From contig QJWD01000388.1 of assembly GCA_003235465.1 (NCBI GenBank), forward strand, positions 1-7,467: 7,467 nt of DNA, read 5' to 3'. The notes below the pieces were generated by a model. That model was not told the DNA's origin and did not search any database. It saw only the letters and a list, made by a program, of their open reading frames with translations. The translations under genes were made by a program, and so were the position numbers. Positions 1 to 7,052 of the stretch are shown here, one piece after another. Numbering within the stretch: the stretch's first letter is position 1; every line of letters starts with the position of its first letter. The stretch comes from Nitrospirota bacterium. Lineage in GTDB: Bacteria; Nitrospinota; Nitrospinia; Nitrospinales; VA-1.

Positions 1-392
1 AAACCGCCTTCGGCGAAGGGCAGGGAAAAAATATCGCACTGCACGTAGCGGATCTCGGGAAAGCCCCGCGTCCGCTCGCGCGAGAAGCGAATCATTTTGA
101 TGTTGATGTCGATGGCGGTGACGGCGATGGGCACGCCCATCAGGCGCGCGAGCTTCACCACTTCCACCGGCTGGTCGGCGGAACCGGTGGCGGCGTCGAG
201 CAGGGTGAAGGGCCGGGGACCCCGGTGCGCCGCGAGAAACGGGCGGACGTGCTTGAGAAGCACGCGGTAACCGCCCAGGTGGCGGTTGACGCGCTCGACG
301 TCTTGCAAGCTGTCCCGCACTTCCTCGTAGGGCGCCTCGTCGAGGTCGAGCAGTTCCGCGCGCAGGTTGCGCGCGGGCGGTGGAACGATCAT
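1..392 (-). CDS. Class I SAM-dependent methyltransferase, N-terminal part (runs off the left edge)
   Basis: The first 130 residues of a methyltransferase are visible; the 3' end lies outside the window. The Rossmann-fold motifs appear in order: motif I as LLDAATGSADQP (about residues 64-75, the SAM glycine loop), the acidic end of strand 2 in VTAIDINIKMI (about 91-101), and VQCDIFSLPFAEG (about 117-129) around strand 4. The roughly 60 residues before motif I include RVNRHLGGYR, a lead-in typical of small-molecule methyltransferases often annotated as ubiquinone/menaquinone-type. The substrate cannot be read from this fragment. The start at 392 is supported by GAGAGG six bases upstream. fxsA lies upstream on the same strand, 133 nt away, so co-transcription is possible. 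The methyltransferase class is confident; the methylated substrate is unknown. Confidence 0.85.
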   Translation of the reverse strand, partial: MIVPPPARNLRAELLDLDEAPYEEVRDSLQDVERVNRHLGGYRVLLKHVRPFLAAHRGPRPFTLLDAATGSADQPVEVVKLARLMGVPIAVTAIDINIKMIRFSRERTRGFPEIRYVQCDIFSLPFAEGG

Positions 393-445
393 CGCGAACC
401 TCTCTACAACGCTCACCCTTTGGCGGCGCAAAGGCGCGTGGGCCG

Positions 446-494
446 TCACCCCTTGAAGAAATAATACATCCCGCCGCGGGTGACTTTTAGGCGC
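446..494. repeat. Downstream copy of the fxsA 3'-end repeat
   Basis: This 49-nt segment matches 526-574 at 41 of 49 positions, without gaps, at an offset of exactly 80 nt. Six of the eight differences are transitions; the other two are the adjacent positions 489-490 at the edge. The repeat covers the final codons and stop of fxsA, and the copy keeps the same reading phase up to its own stop. This looks like a partial tandem duplication of the gene's 3' end, or the remains of a second fxsA copy, that has since diverged. Confidence 0.8.
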
Positions 495-529
495 ACCGGT
501 CTTGGGCCGCTTCGCCGCGCGGGAATCAT
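446..529 (-). CDS. Possible 27-residue micro-ORF ending in a duplicate of the FxsA C-terminus
   Basis: The ATG at 529-527 overlaps the fxsA stop codon as ATGA, an arrangement that often allows coupled translation. The frame stays open for 27 codons to a TGA at 446-448. Its last 15 residues, RLKVTRGGMYYFFKG, closely match the last 15 of FxsA, REKVARGEMHYFFKG. The first dozen residues (MIPARRSGPRPV) match nothing recognised. It has no Shine-Dalgarno of its own. It may be a genuinely translated peptide, or only the remnant of a duplicated fxsA 3' end that happens to be open. The DNA repeat is certain; translation is not. Confidence 0.25.
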   Translation of the reverse strand: MIPARRSGPRPVRLKVTRGGMYYFFKG

Positions 530-574
530 CCCTTGAAGAAATAGTGCATCTCGCCGCGAGCGACTTTTTCGCGC
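526..574. repeat. Upstream copy of the repeat (3' end of fxsA)
   Basis: This is the partner of the segment at 446-494. It encodes the last 15 residues of FxsA plus the stop codon. Because it is part of a full-length gene, it is the likelier original. Confidence 0.8.
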
Positions 575-921
575 GCCAGCCAGGCGGCGAGTTTCAGAAA
601 CAGCTTGCGCGTGGCGGGGATCAGGATCAAAAGGCCGATGGCGTCGGTGACGATCCCCGGCGTCATGAGAAGCAGGCTCGCCACCGCCATCACCGCGCCG
701 TTGACCACGGGCAACTCCGGCGCCGTGCGCGATTTGAGGCTCCACTGCATTTTTTCGAAATATTCCCTGCCCCAGCTGCGGCCCACCACCACCCCGACGA
801 GAAAGGTGAGCATGATGAGGGAAATGGTGTTGAGGATGCTGATTTTATCGCTCACCCACTGCAGGCTCAAAATTTCCACCAGCGTGGCGGCGGCGAAACC
901 CAGTATTACCAATGGCTGCAT
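526..921 (-). CDS. fxsA: FxsA family inner-membrane protein
   Basis: A 131-residue, mostly hydrophobic protein. Family features in order: an N-terminal membrane helix (MQPLVILGFAAATLVEI, about residues 1-17) with the conserved acidic residue in LVEI; a second helix with LIMLTFLVGVVVGRSWG (about 35-51); and the hallmark region MAVASLLLMTPGIVTDAIGLLILIP spanning about 78-102, where TPGxxTDxxG is the family signature. It lacks the long charged tail of E. coli FxsA and ends at MHYFFKG. E. coli FxsA is known for relieving phage T7 exclusion by the F plasmid when overproduced; its normal role is unclear. The start aligns with the E. coli N-terminus, although the upstream GGGGA is about ten bases away. 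The methyltransferase gene follows on the same strand. Confidence 0.9.
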   Translation of the reverse strand: MQPLVILGFAAATLVEILSLQWVSDKISILNTISLIMLTFLVGVVVGRSWGREYFEKMQWSLKSRTAPELPVVNGAVMAVASLLLMTPGIVTDAIGLLILIPATRKLFLKLAAWLAREKVARGEMHYFFKG

Positions 922-1156
922 TATAGAGTCCCCGCGAAATGGTGTAACCGGCTGCGATCTGCCCGCCGATGAGTGCGTGAGACCAAAGTATCACGCCCCG
1001 GCCCGGGCCTCCAAACAAAATTCCGGTGAACAGGACACCTGAATTTTCAGGCAGCGGACAATTTTTCCTCAAGATAGCGGCAAATTCGCCGCCATGAAAT
1101 TAGGAACATTATTAAAACCGGGTGGGCCCCGCGCCTTCCCCGATTCGGAGACATTC
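922..1156. other. Divergent intergenic region between fxsA and the receiver gene
   Basis: No gene is supported here. It holds two small inverted repeats: CCTGAA-TT-TTCAGG (1038-1051) and GCGGC-AAATTC-GCCGC (1077-1092). Promoters for both flanking genes should lie here, but none is convincing. The one good -10 hexamer (TATAAT on the minus strand, 925-920) overlaps the fxsA start codon. Confidence 0.5.
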
Positions 1157-1549
1157 ATGAAGGCACTCACCATCGACGACGATCCCGATTTTCTGAAAAT
1201 CCTGGAAACGCATCTCAAGGGAGTCGGCTATAGCACCCGGGCGATCCAGACCCCGTCCGACATTCTCAACGCCATCAACGAAAACAAGTACGACCTGGTG
1301 CTTGTCGATTGGATGATGCCCGAGGTGGACGGCATCACCGTCATCTAGGCCATCCGCAGCCGCGACCGTTACCTCGGCCACCGCACGCGGGTCATCATGG
1401 TCACGGCAATCAACAACGCCCTCGCCCGCTCCTACGCCCAGCAAAGCGGCGCCGACGGGTTTCTGCCCAAGTCCGAGAACCCTGAGACCTTCGGCGTGCA
1501 GCTCATGAACACCATCCGCACGGTGATGAACACCCCCGTCGGGGCCTGA
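1157..1549 (+). pseudogene. Stand-alone CheY-like receiver domain interrupted by an in-frame amber codon
   Basis: Read through one TAG at 1346-1348 (codon 64), this frame encodes a complete 130-codon receiver domain. Every landmark is kept on both sides of the stop: the acidic triad DDD (residues 7-9), phosphoacceptor D51 in LVLVDWMMPEVDG, T83 in VIMVTA, and K105 in FLPKS. There is no output domain, so the intact protein would act by protein contacts, like CheY or Spo0F. The amber falls just after MPEVDGITVI, on helix 3, where receivers usually carry an exposed Gln, Lys or Arg; a CAG-to-TAG change would explain it. The start at 1157 has GGAG six bases upstream; an in-frame ATG at 1094 has none. 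No histidine kinase is nearby. It could be a fresh pseudogene, a readthrough gene or a sequencing error. Termination at the TAG would leave a 63-residue fragment lacking the conserved Thr and Lys. Confidence 0.85.
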
Positions 1550-1605
1550 CGGGCCATCCGCCGGCCCCACTCGCCCGAATCCGCCGCCCCGCCCGTGCTC
1601 CGGGG

Positions 1606-2430
1606 TTACGGCCGCGCCGCGTGCGCCAGCAGTTCGGCGATGGCCCAGAGTTCTTCGTCGCCGACGAATTGCGCGAGGTTCTGCAGGTCCGGATGGTTTT
1701 CACCGTGGATGGTTTTGAAGGTTTGAATGAAAGCCCCGCGCCCGGAGGCGCTGGAAAAATCCCGCTTCCGCGTCAAATCTCCCCCCTTGCCGCCCCCCAC
1801 CCCCTTCAATGGATGGCAGAACAGGCAGTTGTTCTTGTACGATGTCAGCCCCGCCGGCGCTTTGCCCTGAAATGCGTCGAGCGGCGCGTAATACCTCTCC
1901 TTGCGGATGAAGCGGATGCTTTTGATATTGGCCGTCATGAACCGCTCCATGGCCGGCGCGTCCGAGCCATCGGGAACCAGCACCAAGAGGGGCTCGAGCC
2001 AGCTCGGGATCGTCGCGCCCTTCATGGTGACCTCGATGCGGGTGGCGAGAGCCAGCCGGTAGCGGCGGACGTCGTCAAGCGGCAGCAGGCCCTGGTAGTC
2101 GTCGAAGCAGTCGAGGAGCACCGCATCGGCCACGCCGTCCGGATCGTACCTCTCCACCAGCCTGGCAAACGGCACCGCCAGAAAGCGCGAGCCCCGGTAG
2201 CCGAGCGAGCGGTCGAAATAGGCGCTCGCCATCTCGCCCGCGCCCAGCGCCTCGATCTCTCCTAAGCTCAGGGCGTCCTCCCGCCCGGCGCCGCCCTCGG
2301 CCCCTGGCCCCACGATTCGGTAGGCCCCGGCCCAGGCGGCGTGGCCCGCGAAAAGAAAAACCGCACTCGCCAGGAAAGCCCATGGAAGGCGGCGGGGGAG
2401 CCCCGAAAACCAGCAAAATATTTGTTTCAT
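1606..2430 (-). CDS. Secreted mono-heme c-type cytochrome with an N-terminal SUOX-fold-like region
   Basis: A 274-residue protein. Residues 1-35 form a signal peptide: basic RR, then the hydrophobic stretch WAFLASAVFLFAGHAAWA, with likely cleavage after AWA, so it is periplasmic. Residues about 70-155 (YRGSRFLAVPFARLVE, then LLDCFDDYQGLLPLDDV) resemble the middle of the oxidoreductase molybdopterin-binding (SUOX) fold, where a GvPLxdLL segment precedes a DGY motif; molybdenum-ligand residues are not evident. The C-terminal part has one covalent heme site, CLFCH (202-206). No methionine follows it, so the usual Met axial ligand is missing; His242, His246 or His270 could serve instead. The role is probably periplasmic electron transfer; the partner is unknown. 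It is divergent from the radical SAM gene. The heme site is certain; the SUOX-like assignment is pattern-based. Confidence 0.85.
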   Translation of the reverse strand: MKQIFCWFSGLPRRLPWAFLASAVFLFAGHAAWAGAYRIVGPGAEGGAGREDALSLGEIEALGAGEMASAYFDRSLGYRGSRFLAVPFARLVERYDPDGVADAVLLDCFDDYQGLLPLDDVRRYRLALATRIEVTMKGATIPSWLEPLLVLVPDGSDAPAMERFMTANIKSIRFIRKERYYAPLDAFQGKAPAGLTSYKNNCLFCHPLKGVGGGKGGDLTRKRDFSSASGRGAFIQTFKTIHGENHPDLQNLAQFVGDEELWAIAELLAHAARP

Positions 2431-2491
2431 TGTGGAAAACCCTTTATGATGTGACGGACGAAATCAACAAGCCGAAACTCGCTTGCAACCC

Positions 2492-2544
2492 GCCCGGCCA
2501 GCTATTTTGCCGGGCCCGATAGCGGCCCCCGGCCCGCGCGGGCC
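2492..2544 (+). promoter_or_regulatory. Hairpin and perfect palindrome just upstream of the radical SAM start
   Basis: Two inverted repeats occupy the space before the radical SAM start. The first pairs GCCCGGC (2492-2498) with GCCGGGC (2509-2515) around a 10-nt AT-rich loop. The second is a perfect 14-bp palindrome, GGCCCGCGCGGGCC (2531-2544), ending two bases before the ATG at 2547. No Shine-Dalgarno is visible before that ATG, so the palindrome fills the place where a ribosome would bind. It could be an operator, a leader structure that limits translation, or chance in GC-rich DNA. Confidence 0.35.
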
Positions 2545-2546
2545 TC

Positions 2547-3911
2547 ATGGAACCGCCCCAATCTATCATGGAAAACACATCCGCCGGATTTGAAATCACC
2601 CCCGAACGCATGGATTTCAGGGCCTATTCCATCTCCTGGAACCTCACCAAACGCTGCAACCTCAATTGCGATCATTGCTACCTGGACGCCGCCTTCCGCG
2701 GCGGCCTTAGGACCGACGAGTTGAACACGGAACAATGCTTCCGCGTCATCGACCAGATCGCCGAGGTGAACCCCAACGCCTTTCTCATTCTCACCGGCGG
2801 CGAGCCGCTGCTTCGGCCCGACATTTACGACATCATCCGCTACGCCGCCGACAAGAAGTTCATGGTCGTCCTCGGCACCAACGGCACCCTGATCAACAAA
2901 GCCAACGCCGAAAAGATCAAGGCTGCGGGCGCGCACGGCGTCGGCATCAGCATCGACTCGATGGACCCGGGCAAGCACAACACCTTTCGCGGCGTCGAGC
3001 GGGCGTGGGAAAACTCCATGCACGCCTTCGACGTGCTGAACGAAGTGGGGGTGGACTTTCTCATTCAGATGTCGGTGTCGGACATGAACTACCAGGAGAT
3101 CCCCGAGGTGGTGGCGTTCGCCGAGAAGATCGGCGCGGTGGCGTTCAATTTGTACTTCCTCGTCTGCACCGGGCGCGGCCAGGGCAACACCGACATCTCC
3201 AACGCCGCTTATGAGGAAGCGCTGAAAACCCTGTACGACCAGCAGATGAAATACAAGGGCCGCCTGATGATCAACTCGAAATGCGCGCCGCAGTACAAGC
3301 GCGTGGTCTACGAGAACGATCCCGATTCGGTGTACACCCGCACCTACTCCGGCGGCTGCCCGGCGGCGACGCATTACAGCCGCATCTCCCCCGAGGGCAA
3401 CCTCACCCCCTGCCCCTTCATCGAGGAATCGGTGGGCAGCTTGAAAGAGCGCACGTTCAAGGACCTGTGGGAGAACTCGCCGCTGATGAAACAGCTGCGC
3501 GACCGCAAGAACCTGGAGGGCAAGTGCGGCACCTGCGAGTTTTCCGCCATGTGCTCGGGTTGCCGCGCCCGCGCCTTCGCCGAAACCGGGAACTACATGG
3601 CGCCGGACACCTCGTGCGATTACGAACCGGGGCAGCACGGCGGCAAGGAGATCACGCTCAAGATCGAGGACACGCTCGGCCTCGAGGTGGAGTACCGCAC
3701 CAAATGGACCGAGGAGGCGAGAAGCCGCCTCGACCGCATCCCCTCGTTCGCGCGCGGCATGGTGGTCAAAGGCATCGAGCGCTACGCCGAGGAGCGCGGC
3801 ATTCTCATCATCGACGAAGAGGTGGTGAAAAAATCGCGCGAGGAGATGATCACCAAACGCGGCGCCATGTTCCCCTTCCTCAAGAAATTCATCAATTCAG
3901 AAAACAGCTAG
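2547..3911 (+). CDS. Radical SAM/SPASM protein (NirJ/Ahb-like) with C-terminal PCP_red-like domain
   Basis: A 454-residue cytosolic iron-sulfur enzyme. The radical SAM cluster motif CxxxCxxC is at C37, C41 and C44 (KRCNLNCDHCY), followed by LTGGEPLLRPD (82-92), GTNGTLI (110-116) and ISIDSMD (134-140). The SPASM/Twitch region supplies C246, C271, C289, C327, C330, C336, C339 and C357, enough for auxiliary 4Fe-4S clusters. NLYFLVCTGRGQG (201-213) resembles heme d1 and alternative-heme enzymes (NirJ, AhbC, AhbD), which remodel tetrapyrrole side chains. Residues about 387-435 (WTEEARSRLDRIPSFARGMV, then IERYAEERG) match the PCP_red pattern known from the C-terminus of ChlB/BchB. The substrate is unproven; a peptide-modifying SPASM enzyme is the alternative, but no small precursor peptide is seen here. 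The start is uncertain: Met1 (2547), Met8 (2568) and Met22 (2610) all lack a clear Shine-Dalgarno. Confidence 0.88.
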   Translation: MEPPQSIMENTSAGFEITPERMDFRAYSISWNLTKRCNLNCDHCYLDAAFRGGLRTDELNTEQCFRVIDQIAEVNPNAFLILTGGEPLLRPDIYDIIRYAADKKFMVVLGTNGTLINKANAEKIKAAGAHGVGISIDSMDPGKHNTFRGVERAWENSMHAFDVLNEVGVDFLIQMSVSDMNYQEIPEVVAFAEKIGAVAFNLYFLVCTGRGQGNTDISNAAYEEALKTLYDQQMKYKGRLMINSKCAPQYKRVVYENDPDSVYTRTYSGGCPAATHYSRISPEGNLTPCPFIEESVGSLKERTFKDLWENSPLMKQLRDRKNLEGKCGTCEFSAMCSGCRARAFAETGNYMAPDTSCDYEPGQHGGKEITLKIEDTLGLEVEYRTKWTEEARSRLDRIPSFARGMVVKGIERYAEERGILIIDEEVVKKSREEMITKRGAMFPFLKKFINSENS

Positions 3912-3915
3912 CTTG

Positions 3916-3935
3916 GCGGCTGGGTTACCAGCCGC
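3916..3935. terminator. Hairpin between convergent genes, possible bidirectional terminator
   Basis: An 8-bp perfect stem, GCGGCTGG paired with CCAGCCGC around a GTTA tetraloop, begins five bases after the radical SAM stop and lies 48 bases beyond the stop of the convergent 120-residue gene. Neither strand has an immediate T-run after the stem, so it is not a classical intrinsic terminator. Its position favours a role in 3'-end formation or mRNA protection. Confidence 0.4.
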
Positions 3936-3983
3936 GAAAAGGCGGGATGCTGTTCCCCTAAAACTTCTGGGTGTGAAAAACGG

Positions 3984-4346
3984 CTAGCGTTTGTACAGAT
4001 CGCCGACGCGGAAGCCGGGCCGGTTGATGTCTCCGCTGGATTTTTCTCCGGCGGCGAGTTCCGCCACCACTTCGCCGCGATAGTCCTTCACCTTGCGGTA
4101 CAGCGGATGCGTGATATCCAGCTTGAGGTTGGTGAGCGCGGCGCTGATGGCTGCCCCCTCCTTAAAGCGGATCTCGCAGACAATCTCCCCCGATTCGTCG
4201 GACCGGTAGGCGTCGACCACCTCGAGCGGCGACTTTTTCGTGACAGGGTGGCCCATAGTGCGCAGAAGGTCGATCACCGGCCCCTTGCCGTACACCCGAA
4301 ACGGGATCTGCTTTTTCACCTCACCGAGCAAACCTTGCGCGCTCAT
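3984..4346 (-). CDS. Conserved-looking 120-residue protein of unknown function
   Basis: I do not recognise this protein. It is 120 residues, soluble, with no signal peptide or membrane segment, slightly basic, and has a single cysteine (C57 in GEIVCEIRF). The middle (about 42-100: EVVDAYRSDESGEIVCEIRF, then ITHPLYRKVKDYRGEVVAEL) alternates short beta-like strands with charged turns, suggesting a small alpha/beta domain. The tail is polar and ends RVGDLYKR. The start at 4346 is chosen because GGGGAGG sits six bases upstream. The longer open frame back to 4445 would overlap the -35 box of a good promoter and has no Shine-Dalgarno. It is convergent with the radical SAM gene and divergent from the T2SS operon, so it is probably transcribed alone. 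Confidence 0.75.
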   Translation of the reverse strand: MSAQGLLGEVKKQIPFRVYGKGPVIDLLRTMGHPVTKKSPLEVVDAYRSDESGEIVCEIRFKEGAAISAALTNLKLDITHPLYRKVKDYRGEVVAELAAGEKSSGDINRPGFRVGDLYKR

Positions 4347-4410
4347 GCCCGCCCTCCCCTCTGGCGCCTCGAACCGCCTGGCCTTAACGCCAGAAATCAT
4401 TGTAAATTCA
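4347..4410 (-). promoter_or_regulatory. 5' leader with two mutually exclusive hairpins
   Basis: Transcripts from the promoter at 4417-4445 would carry about 64 nt before the 4346 start. In the RNA, TCTGGCG (4394-4388) pairs perfectly with CGCCAGA (4366-4360), directly before the GGGGAGG Shine-Dalgarno. Alternatively CTGGC (4393-4389) pairs with GCCAG (4382-4378). The two helices share the same 5' arm and cannot coexist. This could be a regulatory leader, but the stems are short (7 and 5 bp) and chance is possible. Confidence 0.3.
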
Positions 4411-4416
4411 GGCTTT

Positions 4417-4445
4417 AATCTACCCCTGGCGAACCCCAAAGTCAA
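4417..4445 (-). promoter_or_regulatory. Sigma70-like promoter for the 120-residue protein
   Basis: On the minus strand the -35 box TTGACT (4445-4440) and the -10 box TAGATT (4422-4417) are separated by exactly 17 bp. Five of six positions at -35 and four of six at -10 match the consensus. Transcription would begin near 4410, upstream of the chosen start at 4346. Confidence 0.6.
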
Positions 4446-4493
4446 GCCCCGGAGCTGTGATATATGCGGATGATTTTCGCCAGCTCAAGGAGT

Positions 4494-4580
4494 ATGATGA
4501 GGGGTCTTAAAGGAACCGGCGGGCGCCCGCGTCGCGAAAGCGTCTCGGGGCCGCCGAGAGAACTTGACAAGGCCCTGTAA
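4494..4580 (+). CDS. Possible 28-residue small ORF upstream of the T2SS operon
   Basis: Tandem ATG codons (4494 and 4497) follow a near-consensus Shine-Dalgarno, AAGGAG at 4487-4492. The spacing is 1 nt to the first ATG and 4 nt to the second, so the second is the more plausible start. The peptide is basic (MMRGLKGTGGRPRRESV, continuing to a TAA at 4578-4580) and has no membrane segment or known motif. It is in the same frame as gspC, but two stops separate them. The -35 box of the putative gspC promoter lies inside its 3' end. It could be a leader peptide or chance. Confidence 0.3.
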   Translation: MMRGLKGTGGRPRRESVSGPPRELDKAL

Positions 4581-4592
4581 ATTCATTAGGTT
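4564..4592 (+). promoter_or_regulatory. Candidate sigma70-like promoter for the gspC-E-F operon
   Basis: A perfect -35 box, TTGACA (4564-4569), is followed after 17 bp by a weak -10 box, TAGGTT (4587-4592). Transcription would start near 4599, about 30 nt before the gspC start. The exact -35, the standard spacing and the position ahead of the operon support it; the poor -10 suggests modest or activator-dependent use. Confidence 0.5.
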
Positions 4593-4628
4593 GGGCAACA
4601 TCACCGTCCGATAATTCGATTTGAGCCT

Positions 4629-5306
4629 GTGAATAAGCTACTCATCGCCCTCAATCTATGCCTCCTCGCCGCGCTCGCCGGGCTCGGGCTCTGGAACGTC
4701 AGCCTGTGGACCAGCCCCCCCTACCCGGACCGGGTGGACGGCGCGGCCATCACCACCGCGGCGAAACCGCCCCCAACGATGCCCGTGGACCGCAAGCCCT
4801 ACAGCGCAAACACCGTGCAGGTGACGCGGGAGAAGAACCTGTTTCAGGAGAGCCGCCGCTCGCACGCGGCCCCCGAGCCGGTGGTGGCCGAGGTCGCCGC
4901 CGCCCCACCCGAAACCCCGCCGCCGAACCTGACCCTGCGCGGCGTCATTCTCATGGACGGCAGGCAGGTCGCGCTCCTCGAGGGCACCTACGCGGTGGCG
5001 CAGCCGAACGCCCCGGTGACGCAGAAGCCGCTGGTCCACAAGGGCTACGAGGTCGGCCAGAAGATCGGCGATTACAAGATCACGCGGATCGAGAAAACCG
5101 GCATCACCCTGGCGGGCGCCAAGGGAGAAGAGCTCAAACTCAAGCTCACGAAATTTCCCGCCGAGCAGCTGAAGTTCCCTGAGGCCCCGAAGCGGACGGT
5201 CGCGGCGAAAAGCGACAGCAAGAAATCCAAGAACAGCAAGGCCGCGAGCACCAAGACCACCCGCAAAACCAATACCAAGACGCCCGCCAAAGAGGCTGGG
5301 AAATAG
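4629..5306 (+). CDS. gspC: GspC-like type II secretion inner-membrane protein with a lysine-rich tail
   Basis: A 225-residue bitopic protein. Residues about 4-22 (LLIALNLCLLAALAGLGLW) are the single N-terminal membrane helix; a Pro/Ala-rich linker follows (about 40-100). The periplasmic homology region (about 100-175) carries LTLRGVILMDGRQVALLEG and later YEVGQKIGDYKITRIEKTG, the beta-rich pattern of the T2SSC/PilP-type domain that contacts the secretin GspD. Canonical GspC continues into a PDZ or coiled-coil domain; here the chain ends in a tail (about 188-225) of Lys, Ser, Thr and Ala. The start is GTG with only a weak Shine-Dalgarno (TTGAG), but stops lie in frame upstream and no better start precedes the membrane helix. 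gspE follows after 11 nt. The fold and context are convincing; the gene name is used in the broad sense. Confidence 0.75.
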   Translation: MNKLLIALNLCLLAALAGLGLWNVSLWTSPPYPDRVDGAAITTAAKPPPTMPVDRKPYSANTVQVTREKNLFQESRRSHAAPEPVVAEVAAAPPETPPPNLTLRGVILMDGRQVALLEGTYAVAQPNAPVTQKPLVHKGYEVGQKIGDYKITRIEKTGITLAGAKGEELKLKLTKFPAEQLKFPEAPKRTVAAKSDSKKSKNSKAASTKTTRKTNTKTPAKEAGK

Positions 5307-5317
5307 GAACCGCGTTC

Positions 5318-7024
<1,707 letters not shown>

Positions 7025-7052
7025 CGGCAAACGCCAGGAGCATGAACGAGGC

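Noticed and set aside
920..948. GTTACA-17-TATAAT on the minus strand as the fxsA promoter.
   Set aside because: The perfect -10 box includes the A and T of the ATG, so transcription would begin inside the gene, and the N-terminus aligned to E. coli FxsA supports that ATG. It is probably coincidental.
1535..1553. Hairpin CCCGTC/GACGGG at the end of the receiver gene as a terminator.
   Set aside because: The stem is six bases, overlaps the stop codon and is not followed by a T-run; it is common by chance at this GC content.
2502..3638. A 378-codon open frame on the minus strand opposite the radical SAM gene.
   Set aside because: It is the antisense shadow of a gene with complete cysteine motifs; its Val/His/Gly/Ala-rich composition has no recognisable domain.
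4347..4445. Longer start at 4445 for the 120-residue protein.
   Set aside because: It would begin within the -35 box and has no Shine-Dalgarno, whereas 4346 has GGGGAGG at ideal spacing.
4519..4530. 12-bp palindrome GCGGGCGCCCGC as an operator for the T2SS operon.
   Set aside because: It is purely G and C, lies inside a possible small ORF and about 35 bp upstream of the -35 box, with no second copy; this is not enough to call it a binding site.
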